Shown piece after piece: positions 26,859-36,059 of a stretch of DNA of 64,000 nt. The translations under genes were made by a program, and so were the position numbers. Below the pieces are notes generated by a model, which saw only the letters and a program-made list of their open reading frames with translations, searched no databases and was not told the DNA's origin. How positions within the stretch are numbered: the stretch's first letter is position 1; each line of letters starts with the position of its first letter. Source of the stretch: Photobacterium piscicola (GTDB taxonomy: Bacteria > Pseudomonadota > Gammaproteobacteria > Enterobacterales > Vibrionaceae); assembly GCF_900166965.1 (NCBI RefSeq), contig NZ_FUZI01000002.1, positions 372,001 through 436,000 of the forward strand, read 5' to 3'.

Positions 26859-28638
26859 GCGTCACCTCTGCTGACAATGTAGACTGTGTCTTCGTCGCTC
26901 CCGCTGAATTCAAATGTGTTTGACGTTGATAAACCGTTGCATACCACCCTTGTTGATGCATTAATTCAGCATGAGTGCCTCGTTCGGCTATCTGCCCTTG
27001 ATCCAAAACCAAAATATGATCCGCATGAATCAAATTAGCTAAACGCTGCGTCACTAATACCATCGTTTTATGCCCGTAATGTAGCTTCATATTTTTACGA
27101 ATGATCGCTTCCGTTTTCATATCTAAAGCGCTAAATGGGTCATCTAATAACAAGATATTGGCACCAGAAAGCAATGCGCGAGCAAGGGTTAATCGTTGTC
27201 GCTGCCCACCAGATAAGTTAGTCCCACCTTCACGAAGCATACTATCAAACCCCTGCGGCATTGCTTCAATTTCAGATTTAATCGCTACCATTTCAGCAAC
27301 ATGCATAATTTCTTCACGTGTTGCATTAGGTTGAGCAAAAGCAATATTTTCAGCAATTGAACCGGAGAATAACAACGGCTTTTGAGGTACCCAGGCTAAA
27401 TGTTGACGTAAGCTATCAAACGTCAGTAAATCAGTACCATAGCCACCAATGTAAATTTCAGAGGGCTTTGTCAGTGGAAATTGGCGCATGATTAAATGCA
27501 ACAATGTACTTTTGCCACTTCCCGTTGGGCCTGTAATACCAACCAATCCTGCCGCTGGTACCTTAACTTGAATATCTTGCAGCGCACATTGATTGGCATC
27601 TTGATAAGCAAATTCAACAATATTGATTTCTAAATTCGGTTCAGCATCTTCAGGTAATATTTCACTGCCTTGTTTTACATCCGGCTGCTCTGCAAATAAT
27701 GCTTCTAAGCGTGACCATGATGTATTACCACGTTGAAACACATTAAATTGCCACCCAAACTGCATAAATGGCCCCATTAATTGCCCCAAATAAAGGGTAA
27801 ATGTCGTAAATAAACCAATGGTTATATTGCCCTGTGAAATCAACCATGCGCCATAAGCCAATGACAAAACAAAAGAAAAGCCATAAATAACTTGAACCGT
27901 TGGTGCAAACGCCGCATCCACTTTAGCGACAGCAAGATTCGTCGTGAGCGTATTATCTAACGATTGTTCAAATCGCTGTTCTTGGCGCGCACGAATGCCA
28001 TGTGAACGAACGGCTCGCACGCCAGCGACGGTTTCACGGGCTTCTTCATTTAAATCAGAAAAACTGGCTTGAGCGGCATCAAATGCTTGATGTAAACGCG
28101 AACCATATCGATGCGTACAATAAATTAATAACGGGAAAGGCAGCAGAGCAACCGCTGTTAGCTGACCACTAACAACAAAGATCATTCCAAAAATAACCGT
28201 AAAGCCCGCAATAAAAGAATCCACTAACGTCATAATCCCCATACCCGTAGATTCTTCTACTGCGCTTAGATCATTAGTTGCGTGTGCCATCAAATCACCA
28301 GTACTACGACGAGCATAAAATGACGGTGACAATAAAGATAATTGGTGAAACAAATCTTGTCGTAGCACGCGTGTTATGCCAATAGCAGCACCATATAATC
28401 GGCTTTGCCATATATAACGTAAGCCATACATTGCTAAAGCAGATCCAACAATTCCACTAATATCAATGAGTAAGGACGATAAATTCAATCTATCATGACT
28501 GATATCATCAACAATATGACCAATTAACCATGATGGAATCAAATTAAGTAAAGCAACCACTTGCAAGGCAACAATGGCAATCAAATATTGCTTAGCAAAC
28601 ATTCTAATGTAGTGGCGTAACTTCCAAATAATAGCCAT
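26851..28638 (-). CDS. ABC exporter half-transporter, degenerate-site subunit (MdlA-like)
   Basis: The 595-residue half-transporter has six membrane helices and an ATPase with Walker A GPTGSGKST and signature LSGGQRQRLTLARALL. Walker B reads ILLLDDPFSALD, with Asp where the catalytic Glu normally sits, and the switch histidine is replaced by Gln in VTQRLANL. Such changes mark the non-catalytic site of heterodimeric exporters, which fits pairing with the canonical subunit that overlaps it by 8 bp. The overall pattern resembles E. coli MdlA. It starts 26 bp after gshA in the same direction. Confidence 0.9.
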   Translation of the reverse strand: MAIIWKLRHYIRMFAKQYLIAIVALQVVALLNLIPSWLIGHIVDDISHDRLNLSSLLIDISGIVGSALAMYGLRYIWQSRLYGAAIGITRVLRQDLFHQLSLLSPSFYARRSTGDLMAHATNDLSAVEESTGMGIMTLVDSFIAGFTVIFGMIFVVSGQLTAVALLPFPLLIYCTHRYGSRLHQAFDAAQASFSDLNEEARETVAGVRAVRSHGIRARQEQRFEQSLDNTLTTNLAVAKVDAAFAPTVQVIYGFSFVLSLAYGAWLISQGNITIGLFTTFTLYLGQLMGPFMQFGWQFNVFQRGNTSWSRLEALFAEQPDVKQGSEILPEDAEPNLEINIVEFAYQDANQCALQDIQVKVPAAGLVGITGPTGSGKSTLLHLIMRQFPLTKPSEIYIGGYGTDLLTFDSLRQHLAWVPQKPLLFSGSIAENIAFAQPNATREEIMHVAEMVAIKSEIEAMPQGFDSMLREGGTNLSGGQRQRLTLARALLSGANILLLDDPFSALDMKTEAIIRKNMKLHYGHKTMVLVTQRLANLIHADHILVLDQGQIAERGTHAELMHQQGWYATVYQRQTHLNSAGATKTQSTLSAEVTHA

Positions 28639-28664
28639 AACTTACTTCGCCTTAACCTATCTTT

Positions 28665-30248
28665 TTATTGTTCGCAATCAGGTTGCAATGTATTTTTCTG
28701 TTGCAGATATACATCAAAATTCATCCCTTGTTGAAGCTCCATCTGTTGCTGTTTATTGTGTGACTCTTGTGCTAAAAATTGTAAAGTCATAATCTCATCA
28801 GCGGCTATATCTGCTTTTTTATATGTTGGCAGATGCTGCTGTGACAAAGAATGAACTAACGTGTTATATGACATATTTTCAGCTATCATTTGTGCCAACA
28901 TCTGAGCAGATGGTGTTAATGATGGTTGATGTACTTTATGCAGTTCTTGTTGAAGAACGTCTTGATAAGCATGAGTGTCAAAAGCAATATCAAATTGTTT
29001 TGCAACCGTCAGTAACGCAGAAAACATATCCTCAGCAAGATCTTGTAATGATTGTTCACCAGTTAATGTCGGCAACATAACTCCAGGTTTACGCCCTTCA
29101 ATTGCGACTAATTGCTGACGTTTATCAATAATCGAACGCTCTTGAGTTGTCATTTTAATACTGGGTGTTAAAGCACAGTAAGTCATGAAAATATCAAGGA
29201 ACTGAGTTTGTGCTTCACTAATGCCAAAGGGAAGATAAGGGTTATTATCAACACTACGTAATTCAATATATTGCACACCATGATGACAAAGGGCATATAA
29301 CGGTCGCAAATTATCACTGACTATTTTAGGTCTTACTGTACCGTATAATTCGTTTTCTAATTGCAAAACTGAGCTATTAATCTGTTGATTGTCACGCAAA
29401 TGAATATAACGTTCACTTGGTTGGTTTAATATCTTATACAGATCATCTAAATACCCTTGTTTAGAATTAAAACTCACCGAATAAAGTGACTGTTCATTAC
29501 TGCTATATCCCAAATTACTTAACCGCAATGAGGTTGCCCATGGCAAATAATATGTCTCCTCATCCAAGCGTTGAAGATCGTGAGCTTTATTGACCAAATA
29601 ACTTTTATCAACCGCAGGTGATGCGCCAAATAAATAAGCAATAATCCAGCCATGGCGTAATACATTACGTATCAAATCAAAATACCGCTCAGAAATAAAC
29701 TCATCTAACGGTAAATCACTTTGAGTGTATAAATGCAGCGCTGTCCAAAACGATTCTGGCAATGAAAAATTATAATGAATACCTGAAATCAACTGCATGC
29801 GTTTACCGTAACGGTTTGCTAACCCTTGACGGTAAAGTGCCTTTAACTGCCCAGCATTTGACGTTCCATAATCAGCAATCTTAATTTGATCATCATTAGG
29901 TAAAATAGGAGGCATACTCGCTCCCCATAATATTTCATCGTCAGGTAAATGCGAGGCTACAAAATGATGTAATGTGGCTAAAAAATGAAACGTATCATGA
30001 CGATCACTCATTGCTGGCGTGACTAATTCTATCTGAGCTTCACCAAAGTCAGTGGTTATTGATGGATGTGTTAACGCCGCACCTAAAGCCATAGGATGCG
30101 CTAATGGAGAAATACGCTTTTGAGCTGTGCTACGAATTGTCTCTCTTTCAATACCACGACGAATACCCTTTAGTGAATACAACGCCTGATATTGGCTAAA
30201 AAAAGACGTGATCGCATTGGTGGTATTTTTATTATGTTTATCTTTCAT
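28665..30248 (-). CDS. gshA: Glutamate-cysteine ligase (GshA, class I)
   Basis: The enzyme makes gamma-glutamylcysteine from glutamate and cysteine with ATP, the committed step of glutathione synthesis. Class I motifs are GIRRGIERETIR, ALGAALTHPSITTDFGEAQIELVTP, DYGTSNAGQLKALYRQGLANRYG and ISGIHYNFSLPESFW. An in-frame ATG at 30293 would add 15 residues; the ATG at 30248 is chosen because the resulting 527 residues are close to the E. coli length of 518, but neither start has a good ribosome-binding site. It is the second gene of the cluster that starts with a SigZ-type sigma factor. If, as in other Vibrionaceae, a housekeeping gshA exists elsewhere, this would be a second copy dedicated to the local system. 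Confidence 0.9.
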   Translation of the reverse strand: MKDKHNKNTTNAITSFFSQYQALYSLKGIRRGIERETIRSTAQKRISPLAHPMALGAALTHPSITTDFGEAQIELVTPAMSDRHDTFHFLATLHHFVASHLPDDEILWGASMPPILPNDDQIKIADYGTSNAGQLKALYRQGLANRYGKRMQLISGIHYNFSLPESFWTALHLYTQSDLPLDEFISERYFDLIRNVLRHGWIIAYLFGASPAVDKSYLVNKAHDLQRLDEETYYLPWATSLRLSNLGYSSNEQSLYSVSFNSKQGYLDDLYKILNQPSERYIHLRDNQQINSSVLQLENELYGTVRPKIVSDNLRPLYALCHHGVQYIELRSVDNNPYLPFGISEAQTQFLDIFMTYCALTPSIKMTTQERSIIDKRQQLVAIEGRKPGVMLPTLTGEQSLQDLAEDMFSALLTVAKQFDIAFDTHAYQDVLQQELHKVHQPSLTPSAQMLAQMIAENMSYNTLVHSLSQQHLPTYKKADIAADEIMTLQFLAQESHNKQQQMELQQGMNFDVYLQQKNTLQPDCEQ

Positions 30249-30356
30249 TTTTATTTCGCAAAAAGTATTAACTCTTATAAGACGAACAAACATGAAAAAA
30301 GACGCAAAAAAAAGAGAAAAAGATTAAATTAAAATAATATTAAATAAAAACAATAA

Positions 30357-30899
30357 CTAACAGCAACCTTCTGACGTTGGTGTTATTTTTCGTTCATAGA
30401 CAATCTGCCCGTTTTGATTAAATTCAAAATCACAACATGCCACTAATTGCTCACGAAATTTAATGCGAGCTCGCTGAATTCGGCTTTTAGCACCAGACAA
30501 TGATAATCCTAATTGATTAGCGACTTCTTGTTGCGGCATGCCTTTAAGTTCAGCTAAACGTAACGGCTCTGCGTATTTCTTTGGTAATGAATCAATTAAT
30601 GGATATAAGCACAATGCTAATTGCTCATATTCATCTGATATCAAATCATCATCATTGGCAGCTAAATCTTCTGGTAACTCAATAAAATATTGATGCTCAC
30701 GATAATGATCAATCATGCGATTTTGAGCAATACGGTAAATCCAGCTTTTAAATTTTGTGGAAGAAGTCAGTTGGTGTAGATTATTACTTGCTTTAATATA
30801 GACGTCTTGAACAATATCATCCGCTAAATCAGCATCACCGAGTTGCTTCGCCACATAGCGTCGAAGCTGATCTTGATGTAACAACCATTGTTCTAACAT
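30357..30899 (-). CDS. sigZ: ECF sigma factor, SigZ type, with cysteine-rich tail
   Basis: The 180-residue protein has sigma region 2 (ADLADDIVQDVYIKASNNL, FKSWIYRIAQNRMIDHYR) and region 4 (LPKKYAEPLRLAELKG, then VANQLGLSLSGAKSRIQRARIKFREQL). The tail after region 4 contains CCDFEFNQNGQIVY and ends in EGCC, as in the SigZ group; these cysteines could bind metal or respond to thiol state. No anti-sigma gene is adjacent. It is the promoter-proximal gene of the gshA/ABC/glutathione synthetase cluster (108 bp before the preferred gshA start), so it may autoregulate the operon. AAGGGG is close to the ATG. A short palindrome (CGCAT-GA-ATGCG, 30956-30967) lies in its promoter region. Confidence 0.85.
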   Translation of the reverse strand: MLEQWLLHQDQLRRYVAKQLGDADLADDIVQDVYIKASNNLHQLTSSTKFKSWIYRIAQNRMIDHYREHQYFIELPEDLAANDDDLISDEYEQLALCLYPLIDSLPKKYAEPLRLAELKGMPQQEVANQLGLSLSGAKSRIQRARIKFREQLVACCDFEFNQNGQIVYERKITPTSEGCC

Positions 30900-31187
30900 A
30901 ACCCCTTGACCTCAATATTTATGATAAACAATTCCATATTACTAGAATAGTGGTTCGCATGAATGCGTTATCTTAACAGAAGTATTGTAAATAGCGACAC
31001 AAAAAGACCTAATCAAATAAAGACAAAAACAAACAACAACTTAAATAAAAACACCCTCTAATATATTAATGATACCCCTTGCATAACTACATAATATTTT
31101 ACTGAAAATCATAGCGTATTTAAGATAGACTCTTTATGGTTGTGCTTGTTTCTTATCGCGATAACTTACGACACAGAAGAAAATGTC

Positions 31188-32075
31188 ATGCCAATCAAAA
31201 ACCAAAATATGCTCGGGGCGGTGTTAATTCTCATTGCGACGTTTTCCTTAACACTGAAAGACAGTGCAGATAAATATCTTATTCAACACGATTACCACCC
31301 TATTCAAATGGTTTTTTTTCGATTTGCGATCCCTTTTTTATGCATGGCTATTTTTATGCCCAAACAAACCAAGGTCGCTATTTTCGCCACCAATGGTAAG
31401 TTGATATTACGCGCCTTATTATTCTTAGTGTGTGCAGTCACATCGGTCATTGCGTTAAAATATATTCCGTTAGAAATGTATATCATCATTGTGCAGATGG
31501 GCAGTATTGCTTATATGCTTGGTGGCACTTTGTTTTTTAAAGAAACCCTGACACCAATAAAAATTATCGCTACATTATTAGGCTTTGTGGGCGTAATTAT
31601 TGTTATAAACCCAACCAATATCGATGGTCTGCAATGGGTTTATTTATTACCTTTACTGATTGCTGTTGCTAATTCAGGTTATAATCTTATTACCAAAACT
31701 ATTGATTCAAGCATCTCATTATTATCGGTGTTAATTAATTCATTCTTTATTTTAGGCTCAATATCTACGCTGCTTTTAATTGCTCAACCTCAAATGTGGA
31801 TAACGCCATCCTTAACGGCACTACCTTATTTTATAACCATTCCTATTGTTACCATCATATCGCAACTGTGTTTAATTAAAGCCATGAACATCGCAGAAGC
31901 ATCACATATAGCGCCATTCTTTTACTTTCAAATTATATTTTCTTGTATTTTTGGATACTGGATGTTTGATGAATTACCCACTTTTTATACCATTACTGGT
32001 GGGCTTTTTATTGTTGCAGCAGGGTTACTTATTACCTATTCTAATTATTTTCCTACAAATAAAAACAAGCAATAA
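31188..32075 (+). CDS. EamA/DMT-family permease
   Basis: The 295-residue protein has ten predicted membrane helices in two repeated EamA units. Typical elements are MLGAVLILIATFSLTLKDSADKYL, FFRFAIPFLCMAIF, SIAYMLGGTLFFKETLTPIKI and, in the second unit, AEASHIAPFFYFQIIFS. Family members export amino acids or other metabolites; the substrate is unknown. An in-frame ATG at 31140 is ignored because AGAAGA precedes the ATG at 31188, which gives a normal EamA N-terminus. It is divergent from the SigZ/glutathione cluster, with 288 bp between. Confidence 0.85.
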   Translation: MPIKNQNMLGAVLILIATFSLTLKDSADKYLIQHDYHPIQMVFFRFAIPFLCMAIFMPKQTKVAIFATNGKLILRALLFLVCAVTSVIALKYIPLEMYIIIVQMGSIAYMLGGTLFFKETLTPIKIIATLLGFVGVIIVINPTNIDGLQWVYLLPLLIAVANSGYNLITKTIDSSISLLSVLINSFFILGSISTLLLIAQPQMWITPSLTALPYFITIPIVTIISQLCLIKAMNIAEASHIAPFFYFQIIFSCIFGYWMFDELPTFYTITGGLFIVAAGLLITYSNYFPTNKNKQ

Positions 32076-32120
32076 TAAACATGGCTTTAAAAATAAAACA
32101 GGTTTGGTGATATTCAATCA

Positions 32121-32157
32121 TGATCAAAATGGCTTTTTCTAATAAGCCACCTGATCA
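32121..32157 (+). terminator. Possible terminator after the EamA gene
   Basis: An interrupted stem (TGATCA outside, TGGCTT/AAGCCA inside at 32130-32149) lies between the convergent EamA and nfsA genes. There is no long T-run, so the call is tentative. Confidence 0.4.
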
Positions 32158-32217
32158 TAATCATTAATACTATGCGTTTGAATTTACGCCATCATCCATC
32201 ATATTACTTGTACCGTA

Positions 32218-32940
32218 TTACTTTTCCATTAGCCCTTTACTATGAAAATACTCCGCGATAAATGGACGTGATTCTTTCGATAACGTTGCCGTTATTGCAC
32301 TTGACCAATCTTGTTGTTTATTATGAGTCGAACGCTGCTGATAATATTCAATCGTCTGTTGGTCATATTCAGCCAACAGCGGTTTATTTAATGGTTGATA
32401 TTCATTTTCATGCAAAATCATATCCATCGGTAAGCGTGGTTTTGATTGTGGATCTTGCGCAGGCACACCTAAGCACATACCAAATAATACCGCGCTATAT
32501 GGCGGTAAATTCAATAAAGCATCAACCTCATGGGGATTATTACGCAATCCTCCAATGTAAACCCCACCTAACCCCATTGATTCTGCGGCTAATAAACAGT
32601 TTTGCGCCATAATGCCGCTATCAATCGCACCAATTAAAGCAAGCTCGGTGTACTCAGGTTTTATTCCAGCGCTAATAGAATAGTGACGTTGATAATCAAT
32701 ACAAAACACTAAAAACTCAGCCGCTTGTTTTACATAACCCTGATCACCTGCAAGATGTGCCAATGCTGTGCGTTTCTCAGGATCAATAATGCGAATAATC
32801 GATGTCGCTTGGATCATACTTGAACTAGAAGCCGCAATACCTGCCGCAATAATCGTCTTTAATTGTTCAGCAGAAATAGCATCATTCGTAAATTGACGAA
32901 TAGAGCGATGACCAAGCATAGTTTGAATAGTGGTATTCAT
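32218..32940 (-). CDS. nfsA: Oxygen-insensitive NADPH nitroreductase (NfsA)
   Basis: The 240-residue FMN enzyme matches NfsA along its length: GHRSIRQFTNDAIS, ASSSSMIQATSIIRI, QAAEFLVFCIDYQRH, ESMGLGGVYIGGLRNNP and KPRLPMDMILHENEYQPL. It performs two-electron reduction of nitroaromatics and quinones with NADPH. An in-frame ATG at 33045 would add 35 residues without similarity to NfsA, so the ATG at 32940 is used. The gene is monocistronic and convergent with the EamA gene. Confidence 0.92.
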   Translation of the reverse strand: MNTTIQTMLGHRSIRQFTNDAISAEQLKTIIAAGIAASSSSMIQATSIIRIIDPEKRTALAHLAGDQGYVKQAAEFLVFCIDYQRHYSISAGIKPEYTELALIGAIDSGIMAQNCLLAAESMGLGGVYIGGLRNNPHEVDALLNLPPYSAVLFGMCLGVPAQDPQSKPRLPMDMILHENEYQPLNKPLLAEYDQQTIEYYQQRSTHNKQQDWSSAITATLSKESRPFIAEYFHSKGLMEK

Positions 32941-33362
32941 TGATAGAGATCCATCCGAGTAGATATAAACCAATAGCGAAGAGCAACAGTACTCTGCTAA
33001 CCCATCACTACAATAATTGTTATTCGACAAAACTAATAACAACATACTAAATAAGCAAGCGAAAAAAACGAATACAATAATTTCGTTTAGACTACTAACT
33101 ATTTTGTTATCTATTTATTTATATGTTAGCATCACCCACTTCTAAATCGCACAGTATGATTTCATCATCATACTCCCAAATAAAAGTAGTTAAACTTGAA
33201 GATTACGCCGCCTTAACCTCTCTCTAATGAGCGCCTGCTCATTATTCTAAATGCAGCTCTCTTGCTGTCACTCTGCTATGCCTGCCATAGCTAAAACTTC
33301 CTGATCCTAAATGTTTGCGGATTTCATCCGTGGCTTTTACACGTCTAAAATATAGAGATAAC
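32941..33362. promoter_or_regulatory. Divergent region between nfsA and the SulP gene, containing a structured element
   Basis: These 422 bp carry the two promoters. The right half (about 33220-33350) is less AT-rich than the rest and contains a series of short perfect hairpins, listed separately as a candidate interspersed repeat or structured leader. Confidence 0.5.
33220..33350. repeat. Candidate interspersed repeat or structured leader upstream of the SulP gene
   Basis: Four hairpins follow one another: AATGAGC/GCTCATT (33226-33243), CAGC/GCTG (33254-33267), GCTATG/CATAGC (33275-33291) and CGGAT/ATCCG (33318-33330). Read on the minus strand, one frame stays open through the element and encodes SFSYGRHSRVTARELHLE before a stop; this peptide reads as protein-like rather than random. 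The element ends just before the SulP ribosome-binding site. It is not matched to a known riboswitch. Confidence 0.4.
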
Positions 33363-34844
33363 ATGTTAGATTACATAAAAAACAACTGGTTATATAATAT
33401 AAAGAAAGATCTCCTTGCCGGAATTGTGGTTGCCCTAGCCCTTATACCAGAAGCTATTGCGTTTTCCATTATTGCGGGCGTTGATCCTAAAATTGGTTTA
33501 TACGCCTCTTTTTCGATGACCGTTATCATTGCTGTTGTCGGAGCAAGATCAGGCATGATCTCAGCGGCAACTGGGGCAATGGCATTATTAATGATCACCC
33601 TTGTAAAAGAACACGGGCTGCAATACTTAATGGCCGTTACTATCCTTACGGGTGTAATACAAATAATGGCCGGGTATTTAAAGCTTGGTAATTTAATGCG
33701 CTTTGTGTCTAAACCTGTTATTACTGGATTTGTTAACGCGTTAGCAATACTTATTTTTATGGCTCAACTTCCAGAATTAACACATACAACTTGGTCTGTT
33801 TATCTATTAACAGCCAGTGGATTAGCCATTATTTACCTATTTCCGCTTATTCCTCTCATTGGAAAACTTATTCCTTCACCGCTAGTCTGTATTATCACGT
33901 TAACTATTGGTGCAGTATTGCTGAAATTGGATGTACGCACAGTTGGTGATATGGGTCAATTACCCGATACGCTACCTATCTTTTTATTGCCCGATGTTCC
34001 CCTTACATTCCATACTTTACAGATAATATTTCCTTATTCTTTAGCGCTTGCTGCTGTTGGATTACTCGAATCGATGATGACAGCAACCATTATTGATGAC
34101 TTAACCTCAACTACAAGTAACAAAAACCAAGAGTGTAAAGGGCAAGGCATCGCAAATATAGGTACGGGTTTACTGGGTGGAATGGCAGGCTGTGCCATGA
34201 TCGGTCAATCGATGATCAATATTCAATCAGGAGGAAGAAGCCGCTTATCAACCTTGTTTGCAGGTATTGCCTTATTAATAATGATTTTATTTTTAAGTGA
34301 TATTCTAAAGCTTATTCCAATGGCCGCTCTAGTCGCAGTGATGATAATGGTATCCATTAGTACATTTTCATGGGATTCCATTAAAAATATCAAACATCAC
34401 CCGTTATCAAGCAACATTGTTATGTTAGCAACGGTTATCGTCGTTGTGACAACCCATAATCTAGCGATTGGCGTCTTCATTGGCGTATTACTGTCATCAG
34501 TCTTCTTTGCACATCAAGTTAGCCAATGCGTTGTCGTAAAATCAACGCTGGAAAATGAACAAATTTACAATGTTTATGGGCAAATATTCTTTGCTTCTGC
34601 GGATCACTTTTCATCTTTCTTTGATGTTAATAACGTTGCTAAGCATGTCAAAATTGATTTATCGTTAGCGCATTTTTGGGATCTCACGGCCATAACAGCA
34701 TTAGATAAAACCATCCTTAAATTAAGATCACAAGGTGCAACCACTGAACTTATAGGCATGAATGAAGCAACCGCCAAAATAATTAATCAATTCGCGGTTC
34801 ATGATGATCCAGAGTTAAATCAAAAACTGTTAACCAGCCACTAA
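33363..34844 (+). CDS. SulP-family anion transporter with STAS domain
   Basis: The 493-residue protein has the SulP core of about 12-14 helices ([29 protein letters not shown], then [29 protein letters not shown]) and a short C-terminal STAS domain (about 405-490, with [23 protein letters not shown]). SulP carriers move sulfate, bicarbonate, chloride or dicarboxylates; the substrate cannot be assigned. An upstream in-frame ATG at 33315 lies inside the structured element, so the ATG at 33363 behind GAGA is preferred. The gene is monocistronic, with a strong terminator downstream. Confidence 0.88.
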   Translation: MLDYIKNNWLYNIKKDLLAGIVVALALIPEAIAFSIIAGVDPKIGLYASFSMTVIIAVVGARSGMISAATGAMALLMITLVKEHGLQYLMAVTILTGVIQIMAGYLKLGNLMRFVSKPVITGFVNALAILIFMAQLPELTHTTWSVYLLTASGLAIIYLFPLIPLIGKLIPSPLVCIITLTIGAVLLKLDVRTVGDMGQLPDTLPIFLLPDVPLTFHTLQIIFPYSLALAAVGLLESMMTATIIDDLTSTTSNKNQECKGQGIANIGTGLLGGMAGCAMIGQSMINIQSGGRSRLSTLFAGIALLIMILFLSDILKLIPMAALVAVMIMVSISTFSWDSIKNIKHHPLSSNIVMLATVIVVVTTHNLAIGVFIGVLLSSVFFAHQVSQCVVVKSTLENEQIYNVYGQIFFASADHFSSFFDVNNVAKHVKIDLSLAHFWDLTAITALDKTILKLRSQGATTELIGMNEATAKIINQFAVHDDPELNQKLLTSH

Positions 34845-34909
34845 TAAAGCTATTTAAAAGATTAGCTTTTAGTCTTCGCTTATTCTAATAATATAACCGT
34901 AAACAGATT

Positions 34910-34962
34910 GCCAACCGTGATACCTTACTCGTTGAAAGGTATATAAGGTTGGCTTTCTTATT
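34910..34962 (+). terminator. Terminator of the SulP gene
   Basis: The outer stem GCCAACC (34910-34916) pairs with GGTTGGC (34947-34953) and the inner stem ATACCTT with AAGGTAT (34920-34942). TTTCTTATT follows. Confidence 0.75.
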
Positions 34963-34988
34963 ACAATATTAAAGACAGGAGTAACGTC

Positions 34989-35372
34989 ATGAATATTAGC
35001 CATCTTGACCATTTAGTTCTCACCGTGAAAGACATTAATATTAGTGCTGATTTCTACCAGACAGTTTTAGGCATGGAACGGATAACTTTTGCCAATGGTC
35101 GATTTGGATTACGTTTTGGTAACCAAAAAATAAACCTCCATCAATATGGCGCTGAATTTGAACCCAAAGCGCAAACAGTGCACATGGGTAGTGCTGACTT
35201 ATGTTTTATAACCAATACTGATTTGGCTCAAGCGCAGCAACATATAGAGCAATGTGATGTCACTATTATTGAAGGCCCCGTTGAACGCACAGGCGCGATG
35301 GGAAAAATTATGTCGATATATTTTCGTGATCCTGATGGTAATTTAATAGAGATCGCCAATTACCGAGCTTAA
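34989..35372 (+). CDS. VOC-superfamily (glyoxalase/dioxygenase fold) protein
   Basis: The 127-residue single-domain protein has the paired beta-alpha-beta-beta-beta pattern of the vicinal oxygen chelate superfamily: HLDHLVLTVKDINISADFYQTVLGM at the start and IYFRDPDGNLIEIANY at the end. Metal-ligand candidates are His8 and the Glu in LIEIANY. The reaction cannot be assigned; members include glyoxalases, fosfomycin-resistance enzymes and dioxygenases. A GGAGTAACGTC stretch precedes the ATG. Confidence 0.85.
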   Translation: MNISHLDHLVLTVKDINISADFYQTVLGMERITFANGRFGLRFGNQKINLHQYGAEFEPKAQTVHMGSADLCFITNTDLAQAQQHIEQCDVTIIEGPVERTGAMGKIMSIYFRDPDGNLIEIANYRA

Positions 35373-35521
35373 AGCTATATTTCATCAGAATCACTCTACT
35401 ATTCAGCTGTATCTTTGCGTTTTATGCAAAACTGTTACGCTTATATATCGATTACATCATTTAAAAATAATTAATATACTCTTTCCAACAAATCATAAAC
35501 AACAAAAATAAAGGTATTATT

Positions 35522-35956
35522 ATGAATAAGCGTATTGATATTGCAAAAGTTCAACCAAAAGCATTAAGCGCAATGTTAACGATTGAAAATTACTTAGCTG
35601 AAACTGAATTATCAAATCAATTAAAAGAAATTATTAAAATTCGCTCATCAATGATCAATAAATGTGCTTATTGTATTCAGATGCACACTACAGCTGCATT
35701 AGAATTAGGCATCGATCAACAAAAACTATTCGCCATTTCTGCATGGTCAGAATCACCATTATTTGATAATACTGAAAGAGCACTATTAAAATTAACAGAT
35801 GAGATGACATTAATTTCAAATAATGCTGTTACTGATGAAACCTATGCTGAATGCTTTAGTTTATTAGGCGAAGTAAAATTAGCAGAAGCAATGATGCAAA
35901 TCATCATGATTAACTCATGGAATCGCTTTGCACTAGCAACTAAAATGAAACACTAA
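35522..35956 (+). CDS. AhpD-like / carboxymuconolactone decarboxylase-family protein
   Basis: The 144-residue helical protein carries the redox motif CAYCIQMHT (CxxC followed by His), which in AhpD-like proteins supports alkylhydroperoxidase activity. The surrounding pattern (LKEIIKIRSSMINKCAYC, then TERALLKLTDEMTLIS) fits the CMD family. It is monocistronic with its own terminator and lies just upstream of a same-strand LysR regulator gene. A role in peroxide defence is inferred from the motif only. Confidence 0.85.
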   Translation: MNKRIDIAKVQPKALSAMLTIENYLAETELSNQLKEIIKIRSSMINKCAYCIQMHTTAALELGIDQQKLFAISAWSESPLFDNTERALLKLTDEMTLISNNAVTDETYAECFSLLGEVKLAEAMMQIIMINSWNRFALATKMKH

Positions 35957-35967
35957 TTATAATACTT

Positions 35968-36003
35968 ACCCCCAATGTTTAGTTTAAATATTGGGGGTTT
36001 TTG
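35968..36003 (+). terminator. Terminator of the AhpD-like gene
   Basis: ACCCCCAAT (35968-35976) pairs with ATTGGGGGT (35990-35998), followed by TTTTTG. Confidence 0.85.
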
Positions 36004-36059
36004 TTTACAATTTTTAAGTGCTATATGGTAAATTATACTTAATAACAAAGGATATTATT

